A stretch of 64,000 nucleotides of DNA. It comes from Micromonospora chokoriensis (GTDB taxonomy: Bacteria; Actinomycetota; Actinomycetes; Mycobacteriales; Micromonosporaceae). The translations under genes and the position numbers were made by a program. The notes under the pieces are model-generated. The model saw only the letters and a program-made list of their open reading frames with translations. It made no database searches and was not told the DNA's origin. The DNA lies in NCBI RefSeq assembly GCF_000718555.1, contig NZ_JOAN01000010.1, positions 234,386 to 298,385 of the forward strand, written 5' to 3'. This document shows positions 43,234 through 52,303 of the stretch, piece by piece (position 1 is the stretch's first letter; each line of letters opens with the position of its first letter).

Positions 43234-44354
43234 GCGCCGAGGCGTCCGGCCGTCCGCCGGCACCACGGGTGCCGTCGCGCTCGGCCGCTGCGGAGTTCGG
43301 GCACGGGATGGTGGTGGGCAAGTTCTACCCGCCGCACGCCGGGCACCACGCGCTGGTCGTGGCCGCCGCCGCCCGCTGCGCTGAGGTGACCGTGGTGGTG
43401 GCGCCGTCGAGCCGGGAGTCCATCCCGCTTTCGCTACGGCTGGACTGGCTGCGGGAGGTGCACGCGGACACGCCGTGGGTCCGATTCGTCGGCCGGTACG
43501 ACGACCACCCGGTCGACTATGCCGATCCGGCCGCCTGGGACGCGCACTGCGCGGTGTTCCGTGCGGCGGTCGGGCCGGGGCCGGTGGACGCGGTCTTCTC
43601 GTCCGAGGCGTACGGCGCTGAGTTGGCGCGGCGCTTCGACGCCGTACCGGTGTCGGTGGATCCGGACCGGCGGACCGTGCCGGTCTCCGGGACGGCCGTG
43701 CGTGCGGACCCGGCGGGGCACTGGCGGTGGCTGAGCCCGCCGGTGCGGGCGTGGTTCGTTCGGCGCGTGGTGGTGGTCGGGGCCGAGTCGACCGGCACCA
43801 CCACGATGGCGGCGGCGCTGGCCGAGCACTACGGCACATCCTGGGTGCCGGAGTACGGCCGGGAGTTGACCGCGCGCAAGCTGGCCCGGTTGCGCGAGCG
43901 CACGCCGGAGGCGACCGTCTTCGACGTCACCTGGGACTCCGACGACTTCCGCGCGGTGGTCCGCGAGCAGCAGGCGGCCGAGGACGCGGCGGCCCGGACG
44001 AGCGGGCCGCTGCTGATCTGCGACACCGACGCGCGGGCGACGGCGGTGTGGGAGGAGCGCTACCTGGGCAGCGCCTCGGAGCAGGTGCGGGCGGCGGCTC
44101 GCCGGCCGGCGCTGTATCTGCTGACGGATCACCGGGATGTGCCGTTCACCGATGACGGGCTGCGCGACGGCGAGCACCTGCGGGCCTGGATGACCGAGCG
44201 GTTCCGCGGCGAGCTGGCCGGGTGCGGGGTGCCGGTGGTGGAGCTGACCGGGTCGCACACCGAGCGACTGGCCCGGGCGGTGCGGGCCTGCGACGACCTG
44301 CTCGCCGCCGGCTGGTCGCTCACCGACCCGATCGCCGCACCCGATCTGCACTAG
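43230..44354 (+). CDS. nadR: NadR-like NMN adenylyltransferase / ribosylnicotinamide kinase
   Basis: 374 residues from GTG 43230. The N-terminal nucleotidyltransferase (about 25-165) begins VVGKFYPPHAGHHALVVAA, where HAGHH is the HxGH motif, and has ISGTxxR-like PVSGTAVRADP. The C-terminal kinase (about 178-365) opens VVVGAESTGTTTMAAALAEHY (Gly184-Thr192). The canonical GxxxxGK(S/T) has Thr190 in place of Lys, which is unusual; GPLLICDTDARAT and YLLTDHRDVPFTDDGLR match the nicotinamide riboside kinase substrate loops. Lacks the HTH of enteric NadR. With pnuC it makes an NAD salvage operon. Confidence 0.9.
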   Translation: MSAEASGRPPAPRVPSRSAAAEFGHGMVVGKFYPPHAGHHALVVAAAARCAEVTVVVAPSSRESIPLSLRLDWLREVHADTPWVRFVGRYDDHPVDYADPAAWDAHCAVFRAAVGPGPVDAVFSSEAYGAELARRFDAVPVSVDPDRRTVPVSGTAVRADPAGHWRWLSPPVRAWFVRRVVVVGAESTGTTTMAAALAEHYGTSWVPEYGRELTARKLARLRERTPEATVFDVTWDSDDFRAVVREQQAAEDAAARTSGPLLICDTDARATAVWEERYLGSASEQVRAAARRPALYLLTDHRDVPFTDDGLRDGEHLRAWMTERFRGELAGCGVPVVELTGSHTERLARAVRACDDLLAAGWSLTDPIAAPDLH

Positions 44355-44454
44355 CCTCCTAGGAAACCCTAGCGAGGGTGACCCGCCGAGCACGTGTCCG
44401 GTACCACCGGCTGCCCGGGGTGTGATCACGGGGCGTGGTGGGCAACAATGGTCA

Positions 44455-44573
44455 CCGAGGAGGGGAGTATTCCCCCGCAACGGAGTCGTCAGCACGGTCG
44501 ATCGCCGCAACATTGGCGTCCCGACCCGGCCCCGTAGGTCGCCGCCCTTGCCGGGGCGGCGGCGGAAGAGACC
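44455..44573 (+). ncRNA. Candidate yybP-ykoY-type (manganese) riboswitch before terC
   Basis: The leader of the TerC gene contains GAGGGGAGTATTCCCCC, followed by GTCGTCAGCAC and a later CAACATTGGCGTC, then a perfect 8-bp hairpin CGCCGCCC/GGGCGGCG (44540-44547 and 44554-44561). The GGGGAGTA core and GTCGTCA segment are what I recall of yybP-ykoY leaders of actinobacterial TerC/Alx genes. Mn-responsive control is inferred from the family. The gap 44355-44667 has no gene. A covariance search is required to confirm. Confidence 0.5.
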
Positions 44574-44667
44574 TCCGACAGTCACCAGAGTGAGCGACAG
44601 CGGCACACCGGCCCTTCCGGGGGCGTACGGTGTGCCCGACGCCGCGTGTCTGCCGGAGGAATGAACG

Positions 44668-45666
44668 TTGGACGTGTCCGGATTGGTGTGGGCGGGGACG
44701 CTTGTCGCACTGACTGCGGTCCTGCTCGTTGACCTGTTGATCATCGGTCGGCGACCGCACGAGCCGAGTGTGCGGGAGTCGAGCCTCTGGGTCGCCTTCT
44801 ACGTCGGTCTTGCCCTGCTCTTCGGCGCGGGTGTCTGGCTGACCTCCGGGGCCAGCGCGGCTGGCCAGTTCTACACCGGCTGGCTGACGGAATACAGCCT
44901 CTCGGTGGACAACCTCTTCGTCTTCGTGATCATCATGGCCCGCTTCGGGGTGCCTCGGCAGTACCAGCAGAAGGTACTGCTCGTCGGCATAGTGCTGGCA
45001 CTTGTGATGCGCGGCGGGTTCATCGCCGCCGGTGCGGCGCTGATCACGCAGTTCTCCTGGGTCTTCTACATCTTCGGCGCGTTCCTGATCTACACCGCGG
45101 TGAACCTGGCCCGGCAGGGTGAGCCGGACGAGGACGAGTTCTCCGAGAACGTGCTGATCCGGTGGAGCCGTAAGGCGCTGCCGATCTCGAAGGAATACGA
45201 CGGCGCGAAGCTCACCACTCACGCGTCCGGCCGGCGGCTGTTCACCCCGATGCTGATCGTGATGATCGCGATCGGCACCACCGACCTGATCTTCGCACTG
45301 GACTCGATCCCGGCGATCTTCGGCATCACCCAGGAGCCGTACCTGGTCTTCACCGCGAACGTCTTCGCGCTGATGGGCCTTCGTCAGCTCTACTTCCTGC
45401 TCGGTGGCCTGCTCGACCGGCTGATCTACCTGAGCTACGGCCTGGCGGTCGTGCTCGGCTTCATCGGGGTCAAGCTGGTGCTGGAGGCGTTGGCCGACAA
45501 CAACCTGCCGTTCATCAACGGTGGCGAGCACGTGGGCTGGGCGCCGCACATCCCGATCTGGTTGTCGTTGCTGGTCATCATCGGCACCCTGGGCATCGCC
45601 ACCGCCGCCAGCCTGATCAAGTCCTCCCGGGACCGGCGTCGCGAGTTGGCCGACGCCCGACGCTGA
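44668..45666 (+). CDS. TerC/Alx-family membrane protein (metal exporter type)
   Basis: 332 residues from TTG 44668 with GGAGGA 7 nt upstream. About nine hydrophobic segments. Family motifs include TGWLTEYSLSVDNLFVFVIIMARFGVP, QQKVLLVGIVLALVMRGGFI, TTDLIFALDSIPAIFGITQEPYLVFTANVFALMGLRQLYFLLGGLL and VLGFIGVKLVLEAL. The two aspartates (SVDN and ALDS) are the conserved metal-site pair of TerC/Alx proteins, which export Mn or other metals. A probable yybP-ykoY-type leader precedes it. Confidence 0.93.
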   Translation: MDVSGLVWAGTLVALTAVLLVDLLIIGRRPHEPSVRESSLWVAFYVGLALLFGAGVWLTSGASAAGQFYTGWLTEYSLSVDNLFVFVIIMARFGVPRQYQQKVLLVGIVLALVMRGGFIAAGAALITQFSWVFYIFGAFLIYTAVNLARQGEPDEDEFSENVLIRWSRKALPISKEYDGAKLTTHASGRRLFTPMLIVMIAIGTTDLIFALDSIPAIFGITQEPYLVFTANVFALMGLRQLYFLLGGLLDRLIYLSYGLAVVLGFIGVKLVLEALADNNLPFINGGEHVGWAPHIPIWLSLLVIIGTLGIATAASLIKSSRDRRRELADARR

Positions 45667-45673
45667 CCGGTCG

Positions 45674-45703
45674 CCGGCCGGGTGCGGACACGCGCCCGGC
45701 CGG
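45674..45703. terminator. Hairpin between terC and the NlpC/P60 gene
   Basis: CCGGCCGGGTGCG (45674-45686) and CGCGCCCGGCCGG (45691-45703) pair with one mismatch, loop GACA. It serves both convergent genes. Confidence 0.7.
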
Positions 45704-46687
45704 TCAGACCCGGTGCGCGCCGACCAGTGTCGCTGTCCGGTCGTCCGGCAGTTGCTCCTCGATGACGCGCCGCCGCCGGTAGCAGGCGTGCAGCATCCGG
45801 CGCTGGCCGCCGTCGCCGGGGGTGGCGGTGACGATGCCGATGTGGTGGATCTTGCGGCCGGGGCGGGCGAAGAAGTAGAGATCACCCGGTCGTTCCGCGC
45901 CCAACGGCAGTGGGGTGGTGGCCACGGCCTGGTCATCGGCGTCGCGGGGCAGCAGCACCCCGAACCGCCGCCAGGCCAGATGCACCAGCCCCGAGCAGTC
46001 GATGCCGTGCGCGGAGAGGCCGCCCCAGATGTAGACCACGTCCAGCAGGCGCTGTGCCACCGCGAGTGCCTGCTCGGCGGTTGGCGACGCGGCCGGCGCC
46101 GGGACCAGGTGGCCGTCGGGCAGCCAGAGCGGGGTGGCCCGGCCGGGGACGTGCACCGGCCGCCAGTCGTCGAGCGCGGGGCCGGCCGGGACGAACCGGG
46201 TGCCGACGACGACACCGGGCAGCGCCACCGGCCCGTTCGGGGCGGTGTGCAGCCCGGTGACCGTGGCGTCCACCACCACTGGGTGGTCGGTGGTGGGGTG
46301 GGCCGGGTCGACCGTGGCCAGTTGGTCCGTGGGGAGCCAGCCCGGGTAGCCGCGGGGGTCCAGCTTGGCGGCTGGTTGTTCGACGGCGACGACCCGGGCC
46401 CAGCCGTCCGGGCGTAGCTCGCTGACGAGGACCCGCTCACCGAGCAGGAGTTGGCTCAGCACGCAGTCGCCGACCTGCTGGTCGGTGTCCATTGCCGAGA
46501 CCCAGGCCCGGATGTCGGCACCTGCGGTCAACGCCGGGCGGTCGACCGGGCGGACTGCCTCGGGGGAGGTCCACAGCGTTGCCACCGCGACCCTGACGAC
46601 GGCCTCGCGGCCCGGTTGCAGCTCCACGTCAACCCCCAGATCGTGTCGGCTGTCCACCGGAACCCTATGAAAGAAACCAACGATCAT
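45704..46687 (-). CDS. NlpC/P60 cell-wall endopeptidase (YkfC-like)
   Basis: 327 residues from ATG 46687, whose A is shared with the TGA of the upstream epimerase gene. SH3-like N-terminal region (about 25-190; TLWTSPEAVRPVDRP, WLPTDQL), then the NlpC/P60 domain. Catalytic Cys231 (GIDCSGLVHLAWRRFGV), His282 (KIHHIGIV) and a third residue near His300 are present. The family YkfC/BcYkfC hydrolyses the gamma-D-Glu to diamino acid bond of muropeptides. No signal peptide is evident, so it is presumably cytosolic. Coupling with a dipeptide epimerase points to recycling of L-Ala-D-Glu-mDAP. Confidence 0.88.
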   Translation of the reverse strand: MIVGFFHRVPVDSRHDLGVDVELQPGREAVVRVAVATLWTSPEAVRPVDRPALTAGADIRAWVSAMDTDQQVGDCVLSQLLLGERVLVSELRPDGWARVVAVEQPAAKLDPRGYPGWLPTDQLATVDPAHPTTDHPVVVDATVTGLHTAPNGPVALPGVVVGTRFVPAGPALDDWRPVHVPGRATPLWLPDGHLVPAPAASPTAEQALAVAQRLLDVVYIWGGLSAHGIDCSGLVHLAWRRFGVLLPRDADDQAVATTPLPLGAERPGDLYFFARPGRKIHHIGIVTATPGDGGQRRMLHACYRRRRVIEEQLPDDRTATLVGAHRV

Positions 46688-47784
46688 CAACCGCGAGGTT
46701 GCATCTTTACTTCATCCAGGCCGGATATGCCCAGGCCAGGGGCGTTCGGCAGCACCACGGTTGCCCCGTTGTAGCGTACGCCGCCCTGCACTGGTGACCA
46801 GGCCAGCCACCAGGCGGCGTCCAGGTCGCTGACCGCGGTGGTGCCGTACGCGGCGACCAGGCTCGCCGCCGCCCCGATGCCGACCTGGCTCTCCATCATC
46901 GAGCCGACCACCGTGCCGAGCCCGTGGGCGGTGGCCAGGTCGAGCAGGGTGCGGGCCGGGTGTAGCCCGCCACACTTGGCCAGCTTGACGTTGACCAGGT
47001 CGGCGGCCCGGCGGCGGATCACCTCCACCAGGTCACGGACCCCGAAGACCGCCTCGTCCGCCAGGATCGGCACGGACACCCGGTCGCTGACCCAGGCCAG
47101 CCCGTCCAGGTCCCAGCGGATCACCGGCTGCTCCACCAACTCCACGTCGAGCCCGGCGTCCTCGATGCCGCGGATCACCCGGACCGCCTCCCGGGGCGTC
47201 CAGCCCTGGTTGGCGTCCAGCCGGATCCGGGTGCCGGGGCCGACGGCCGCCCGCACCGCGCGTACCCGGTCCAGGTCGCCGGCCGCGTCCGTGCCGACCT
47301 TCAACTTGAGCACGCCGAAGCCGTCGGCCCGCCGCTGCCGTGCCGCCGCCGCCAGGTCCACCGCGTCGCCCGCCGCCAGCGTGACGTCCGTCGGAACCCG
47401 CAGCGTGGTGCCCCCGAGCAACCGCACCAGAGGTACGCCCAGCCGTTGGGCGGCGAGGTCGTGCAGGGCGACGTCCACCGCCGCCTTCGCGGCCTCGTTG
47501 CCGACCACCGCGCGCTGTACCTCGGCGCACCGGGCCACCAGGTCGTCCGGGTCGCGGCCGACCAGCTGTGGGCCGAGCAACTCGTGGACGCACGCCTGCG
47601 AGCCGGCGACCGACGCGCCGGTGACCTGCCAGACCTGGGGTGCCTCGCCGAAGCCGGACCGGCCGTCGCTGTCGACGAGTTCGACGATCAGGGTGTCCAC
47701 TGTGGTGGTACGGCGCAGCGCGGTGACAAACGGGGTGTGTAGGGGGGCGGAAACCCGGTGGGTGCGTACCGCCGAGATCGTCAT
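46687..47784 (-). CDS. Dipeptide (L-Ala-D/L-Glu) epimerase, enolase superfamily
   Basis: 365 residues from ATG 47784; TAGGGT ends 6 nt upstream, so it is probably leaderless. Enolase-superfamily catalysts of the MLE subgroup: KxK Lys160/Lys162 (VLKLKVGTD), metal ligands Asp190 (IRLDANQGW), Glu218 (VEQPV) and Asp243 (ILADEAVF), and the second base Lys267 (NVKLAKCGG). The C-terminal Asp320-x-Asp322 (VSDLDAAWWLA) is the hallmark of dipeptide epimerases, binding the substrate ammonium. It converts L-Ala-D-Glu to L-Ala-L-Glu during murein recycling. Its stop overlaps the NlpC/P60 gene, as in ykfB-ykfC of Bacillus. Confidence 0.9.
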   Translation of the reverse strand: MTISAVRTHRVSAPLHTPFVTALRRTTTVDTLIVELVDSDGRSGFGEAPQVWQVTGASVAGSQACVHELLGPQLVGRDPDDLVARCAEVQRAVVGNEAAKAAVDVALHDLAAQRLGVPLVRLLGGTTLRVPTDVTLAAGDAVDLAAAARQRRADGFGVLKLKVGTDAAGDLDRVRAVRAAVGPGTRIRLDANQGWTPREAVRVIRGIEDAGLDVELVEQPVIRWDLDGLAWVSDRVSVPILADEAVFGVRDLVEVIRRRAADLVNVKLAKCGGLHPARTLLDLATAHGLGTVVGSMMESQVGIGAAASLVAAYGTTAVSDLDAAWWLAWSPVQGGVRYNGATVVLPNAPGLGISGLDEVKMQPRG

Positions 47785-47827
47785 TCAGGCACCCTATACG
47801 CAGGCTCACGGCGGGAGGAGAGACCGG

Positions 47828-48625
47828 ATGACCGGGCAGGACTGGGAGCTGGTGGGTGCACCGAACGCGCGTGACCTGGGCGGGCTCGTCGGCGCGGACG
47901 GGCGGCGGGTGCGCGTCGGCCAGCTGATCCGTACTCCGGCGCTGGGTCGGCTGACCGACGAGGACCTGCCGGTGCTCGCGAAGTTGGGGCCGGCGTGCGT
48001 GGTCGACCTGCGGGACGGCTCGGAGATCGCGGTCGCCCCGGCGGACCGGTTCGCCGGTGAGCCACGGGTGGTGCGCCTTCCGGTGCACGACCCGGAGCAC
48101 CCGGTCTTCACGTACGTCTCGGCGGTGCTGCTCGGTCACGACCTGGACGCGTACGCGGAGTTGGCCCGGCAGGGCACGGCGGGGGCGATGGCGGCGATCT
48201 ACCGCTGGTTCGTCACGGGCGAGTCGGCGCGGGTCGGGTTCGCCGAGTCGGTGCGGCTGGCAGCCCAGGCGGAGAACCTGCCGCTGCTCTACCACTGCTC
48301 CGCCGGCAAGGACCGCACCGGTTGGCTCACCGTCATCCTGTTGACGGCGCTCGGGGTGGACGAGGCGGCGATCCGCGCCGACTACCTGCGCAACAACGAG
48401 CTGACCGACAGCCTGCGGGCGGTGATCATCGAGGCGATGCGCCGGCGGAAACCCGAGCTGGACGTCGACGCGGTGCTGCCGGTGCTGGAGGTCCGCGCCG
48501 AGTACCTCGACGCCGGTTACGACGAGGTACGTCGGGTGCACGGCTCGTTCGACGCGTACCTGCGGGACGGGCTGGGGCTCACCGACGCCGATCTCAGGGC
48601 ACTGCGGGCGCAGCTGCTGGAGTGA
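47828..48625 (+). CDS. Tyrosine-specific protein phosphatase (PtpB-like)
   Basis: 265 residues from ATG 47828, preceded by GGGAGGAGAG. Residues opening GAPNARDLGGLVGADGRRVRVGQLIRTPALGRL form the N-terminal signature. The P-loop HCSAGKDRTG holds nucleophile Cys157 and Arg163. The lipid/tyrosine phosphatase architecture (ACVVDLRDGSEIAVAPAD) and the terminal DAYLRDGLGLTDADLRALRAQLL are as in mycobacterial PtpB. It removes phosphate from tyrosine or possibly lipids. It is divergent from the epimerase/peptidase pair with only 43 bp between, so shared control is possible. Confidence 0.9.
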   Translation: MTGQDWELVGAPNARDLGGLVGADGRRVRVGQLIRTPALGRLTDEDLPVLAKLGPACVVDLRDGSEIAVAPADRFAGEPRVVRLPVHDPEHPVFTYVSAVLLGHDLDAYAELARQGTAGAMAAIYRWFVTGESARVGFAESVRLAAQAENLPLLYHCSAGKDRTGWLTVILLTALGVDEAAIRADYLRNNELTDSLRAVIIEAMRRRKPELDVDAVLPVLEVRAEYLDAGYDEVRRVHGSFDAYLRDGLGLTDADLRALRAQLLE

Positions 48626-49286
48626 CAAGTGCGCCGGTGGGTGTGCCGGCGCGGCCGAGAACGATCAGGGCCTGGCCGGCGGCGTAGGTCGCCATGACCA
48701 GCACCGGCGCTCCGGGTGGCTGGGCCACCCCGGCCACCCCGGCGGCGATCAACAGGTCGGAGCCGAGGAACAGCGCGGCGCCGAGACCGACGCGCCAGCC
48801 CTGGGTGGTGGCGGTGCTGGCCATGGCGGCCAGCGCGAGCGCGTACCCGGCCACCGGCGCGGCCAGCCCGACGTCGGTCAGCCCCGCCCACATCCAGGTC
48901 AGGGCGGCGACGGTCAGCACCGCGTACCCCAGGGGGACGGCGACCAGCGGCGCACGGCGCAGCGCGGTCGCGGCGCCGTGTCGGGTGAACGCCGCGAGGT
49001 AGCAGAGGTGTGTGCCGAGGAAGCAGGCCATGCCGGCGAGGAACCAGCCGGTGCCGTCGATCATCAGGGCGATGTCGCCGCCGGTGGCGAAGGCCAGCCC
49101 GGCGAGCAGCAGCCGGTCCGGTCGGGCCGCGCGTTCGGCGCTGGCCCGCCAGAGGTACGCGGCCAGCAGCGGCATCAGCAGCGGCTTGGTGAGGCGGAAG
49201 ACCAGGTCACCGCCGAGGGCGTTGGCCAGCAAATTCGCCGCCGTGACGACGAGGAAGGCGATCAGCACGGTGCGACTGCGAGGCAT
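48594..49286 (-). CDS. YhhN family (lysoplasmalogenase-like) membrane protein
   Basis: 230 residues, ATG 49286. About eight membrane helices with the TMEM86/YhhN pattern: FRLTKPLLMPLLAAYLWRA, LLAGLAFATGGDIALMIDGTGWFLAGMACFLGTHLCYLAAF, and GLGAALFLGSDLLIAAGVAG, which carry the conserved Lys-Pro and Asp residues. Eukaryotic relatives hydrolyse lysoplasmalogen. Its 3' end overlaps the phosphatase gene by 32 nt on the other strand. Confidence 0.88.
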   Translation of the reverse strand: MPRSRTVLIAFLVVTAANLLANALGGDLVFRLTKPLLMPLLAAYLWRASAERAARPDRLLLAGLAFATGGDIALMIDGTGWFLAGMACFLGTHLCYLAAFTRHGAATALRRAPLVAVPLGYAVLTVAALTWMWAGLTDVGLAAPVAGYALALAAMASTATTQGWRVGLGAALFLGSDLLIAAGVAGVAQPPGAPVLVMATYAAGQALIVLGRAGTPTGALVTPAAAPAVP

Positions 49287-49336
49287 CGGGCGGCTCCGGG
49301 GTGGGGGTGCGAGCAGCGTAGCCGCAGTCGGTCCGG

Positions 49337-50188
49337 TCAGAGCCTGTGGCGGGCAGCCCAGACCTGCGCCGAGATGTGTGCGAGCAGCAGGCAGGCGTCG
49401 TCCTCCACCTGGTCGTCGCCGTCAGCCAGGTCGGTGGTGGTGCAGACGGCGATCAGGTACGGCGGGGCGTCGTCGGGCAGCACCACGCCGGCGCCGTGGC
49501 GTACGCCCCGTACCCAACCGTTCTTGAGCGCGATGCGGGTGCCCTCGGGCAGGCCGGCGGCTAGGTCCTCGCGGTGCTCCTGGGCCAGCAGGACGTCCAG
49601 CATGGCGGTGCAGGCGGCCGGCGAGGCGAGCCGGCCAGGGGTGCTGGCCCCGGTCGCCAGGGCGTCGAGCAGGGCGGCCAGGTCGGCGGCGGTCACGGTG
49701 TTGGTGATGCCGGCCTCGCGGGCGGCGAAGTCCTCGATGCCGCGGCCGGTGACGCTGTTGCGGGTGCCGGCGAGCGCCCAGACCTCGGCGACCGCGGGCA
49801 GCCCGACGTGCCCGAGAACGATGTTGGTGGCGAGGTTGCTGGAGCGCACGATCATCCGGTCGGCCAGCCAGCGCAACGACGCCGTGGCACCGAGCCGGTC
49901 CCAGACCACGTCGTCGTTGTCGTAGGGCCGCGCGCAGGCGAACCGGGGTGCGCCCGGTTGGGCGGAGTCGAATTCGTTGACGACCGGGACCGGGGCGTCC
50001 AGCTCCAGGGTGCCGGCTTCGGCGGCGCGGTGCAGCGCGGCGAGCACCGCCACCTTCATGGTGCTCGCGGCGTAGTGGGTGGCGTCCGCGTGGCGGGTCC
50101 AGGTCGGTGCCGCGTCGAGCCGCCCCACGTACGCCGAGACGGTGCCGGGCATCCGGTCCAGGTGGGCGTCGAGATCATCCCAGGTCAT
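49337..50188 (-). CDS. Class A beta-lactamase-like serine hydrolase
   Basis: 283 residues, ATG 50188; TACGGT ends 7 nt upstream, so a leaderless start is likely. The penicillin-recognising fold shows Ser42-x-x-Lys45 (YAASTMKVAVLAAL), Ser116-Ser-Asn118 (VRSSNLATN) and Lys222-Asn-Gly224 (ALKNGWVRGVRHG). The SDN motif is SSN and KTG is KNG. No signal peptide is present, so it may be a cytosolic esterase-like or a beta-lactamase relative of unknown activity. It stands alone between YhhN and typA. Confidence 0.85.
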   Translation of the reverse strand: MTWDDLDAHLDRMPGTVSAYVGRLDAAPTWTRHADATHYAASTMKVAVLAALHRAAEAGTLELDAPVPVVNEFDSAQPGAPRFACARPYDNDDVVWDRLGATASLRWLADRMIVRSSNLATNIVLGHVGLPAVAEVWALAGTRNSVTGRGIEDFAAREAGITNTVTAADLAALLDALATGASTPGRLASPAACTAMLDVLLAQEHREDLAAGLPEGTRIALKNGWVRGVRHGAGVVLPDDAPPYLIAVCTTTDLADGDDQVEDDACLLLAHISAQVWAARHRL

Positions 50189-50251
50189 GCCGGTGACCGT
50201 AGCGGATCAAGGGTGGGTGGGGCTCGCGTACCCGTCGCGGGAAAAGCGGGC

Positions 50252-50283
50252 GGGCGCGCCGGCCGCATGCGGCCGACGCGCCC
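50252..50283. terminator. Hairpin after typA
   Basis: GGGCGCGCCGGCCGC and GCGGCCGACGCGCCC (50252-50266, 50269-50283), one mismatch, 2-nt loop. Placed 22 nt beyond the typA stop on the minus strand. Confidence 0.7.
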
Positions 50284-50304
50284 GTCGTCGGGGTGCTGGT
50301 GGGG

Positions 50305-52170
50305 TCAGGCGTGCTTGCGGCGGGCGGCGGCCCGGCCGCGCAGCTGCTGGTCGAGCACCACCTTGCGGATGCGCACCGTGGCCGGGGTGACCTCGACGCA
50401 CTCGTCCTCGCGGCAGAACTCCAGTGCCTGCTCCAGGGAGAGCTTGCGCGGCGGGACCAGCTTCTCGGTCTCGTCGGAGGTCGACGCCCGCATGTTGGTG
50501 AGCTTCTTCTCCTTGGTGATGTTGACGTCCATGTCGTCGGAGCGGGAGTTCTCGCCGACGATCATGCCCTCGTACACCTCGGTGGTCGGCTCGACGAAGA
50601 GCTGACCGCGCTCCTGCAGGTTGATCATCGCGAAGGCGGTGACCGCGCCGGCCCGGTCGGCGACCAGCGAGCCGTTGTTACGGGTACGCAGCTCGCCGAA
50701 CCACGGCTCGTAGGACTCGAAGACGTGGTGCAGGATGCCGGTGCCCCGGGTGTCGGTGAGGAACTCGGTGCGGAAGCCGATCAGGCCACGCGCCGGAACC
50801 AGCCACTCCATCCGGATCCAACCGGTGCCGTGGTTGACCAGCTGCTCCATCCGGCCCTTACGGGTCGCCAGGAGCTGCGTGATCGCGCCCAGGTACTCCT
50901 CGGGGGAGTCGATGGTCAGCCGCTCGACCGGCTCGCAGGTCTTGCCGTCGATCACCTTGGTGACCACCTGCGGCTTGCCGACGGTCAGCTCGTAGCTCTC
51001 CCGGCGCATCTGCTCGACCAGGATGGCCAGCGCCAGCTCACCACGGCCCTGCACCTCCCAGGCGTCCGGTCGCTCGGTGGGCAGGACCCGCAGCGACACG
51101 TTGCCGATCAGCTCCTTGTCGAGCCGGTCCTTCACCATCCGGGCGGTGACCTTGGCGCCCTTGACCCGGCCGACCAGCGGCGAGGTGTTGGTGCCGATGG
51201 TCATCGAGATGGCCGGCTCGTCGACCGTGATCAGCGGCAGCGCGACGGGGTTCTCCGCGTCGGCCAGCGTCTCACCGATCATGATCTCCGGGATGCCGGC
51301 GACGGCGATGATGTCGCCGGGGCCGGCGGTCTCGGCCGGCTTCCGCTCCAGACCCTCGGTCATCAGCATCTCGGAGATGCGGACCCGCTGGGTGCTGCCG
51401 TCGGTGCGGCACCAGGCCACCGTCTGGCCCTTGGCGATGGTGCCCTGGCGGACCCGGCACAGCGCCAGCCGGCCGAGGAACGGCGAGGCGTCGAGGTTGG
51501 TGACGTGCGCCTGCAACGGCGCGCCGTCCTCGTACGCCGGTGCCGGGATGGTGTCCAGCAGGGTGCGGAACAGCGGCTCCAGGGAGGTGCTGTCGTCAGG
51601 CACCGAGCCGTCGGCGGGCTGGGTCAGCGAGGCGATGCCGTCGCGGGCGCAGGCGTAGACGATCGGGAAGTCGATCTGCTCCTCGTCGGCGTCCAGGTCG
51701 AGGAAGAGCTCGTAGGTGTCGTCCACGACCTCCTTGATCCGGGCGTCCGGGCGGTCCACCTTGTTGATCACCAGGATGATCGGCATCCGGGCCCGCAGCG
51801 CCTTGCGCAGCACGAAGCGGGTCTGCGGCAGCGGGCCCTCGCTGGCGTCGACGAGCAGCACCACACCGTCGACCATGGTGAGGCCGCGCTCCACCTCGCC
51901 ACCGAAGTCGGCGTGGCCAGGGGTGTCGATGATGTTGATGGTGACCGGGTCGGAGCCGTCCGCCGGCAGGTAACGCACGCCGGTGTTCTTGGCCAGGATC
52001 GTGATGCCCTTTTCCCGCTCCAGGTCACCCGAGTCCATCACCCGCTCGGTGTTCTCGCCCCGGGCGCCGTACGCCCCGGCCTGCCGCAACATGGCGTCGA
52101 CCAGGGTGGTCTTGCCGTGGTCGACGTGAGCGATGATTGCGACGTTGCGGAGGTCGGTGCGAAGCTGCAT
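50305..52170 (-). CDS. typA: Translational GTPase TypA/BipA
   Basis: 621 residues from ATG 52170, with GGATAGAGGG upstream; the longer reading carries non-homologous residues. The GTPase domain has [41 protein letters not shown] and NKVDRPDAR. After domain II ([29 protein letters not shown]) and the EF-G-like domains III and V, the C-terminal TypA-specific domain ([23 protein letters not shown]) binds the ribosome. It assists ribosome assembly and stress translation. Fully intact. Confidence 0.97.
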   Translation of the reverse strand: MQLRTDLRNVAIIAHVDHGKTTLVDAMLRQAGAYGARGENTERVMDSGDLEREKGITILAKNTGVRYLPADGSDPVTINIIDTPGHADFGGEVERGLTMVDGVVLLVDASEGPLPQTRFVLRKALRARMPIILVINKVDRPDARIKEVVDDTYELFLDLDADEEQIDFPIVYACARDGIASLTQPADGSVPDDSTSLEPLFRTLLDTIPAPAYEDGAPLQAHVTNLDASPFLGRLALCRVRQGTIAKGQTVAWCRTDGSTQRVRISEMLMTEGLERKPAETAGPGDIIAVAGIPEIMIGETLADAENPVALPLITVDEPAISMTIGTNTSPLVGRVKGAKVTARMVKDRLDKELIGNVSLRVLPTERPDAWEVQGRGELALAILVEQMRRESYELTVGKPQVVTKVIDGKTCEPVERLTIDSPEEYLGAITQLLATRKGRMEQLVNHGTGWIRMEWLVPARGLIGFRTEFLTDTRGTGILHHVFESYEPWFGELRTRNNGSLVADRAGAVTAFAMINLQERGQLFVEPTTEVYEGMIVGENSRSDDMDVNITKEKKLTNMRASTSDETEKLVPPRKLSLEQALEFCREDECVEVTPATVRIRKVVLDQQLRGRAAARRKHA

Positions 52171-52303
52171 ACCCTCTATCCTTCCGCCTGCGCTCGCGCA
52201 GGCTGCGTCGGGGTCACCCCCAGGTGCCCCTGATCTATGGTGAAACCGCTGTGCCGGTGGTTCTCCCGGCTGGCATGCTGGCTCCCGTGTCCCGGGGGCC
52301 TGA

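Noticed and set aside
50293..52233. 646-residue plus-strand frame opposite typA
   Set aside because: Antisense shadow; typA on the minus strand is intact and conserved.
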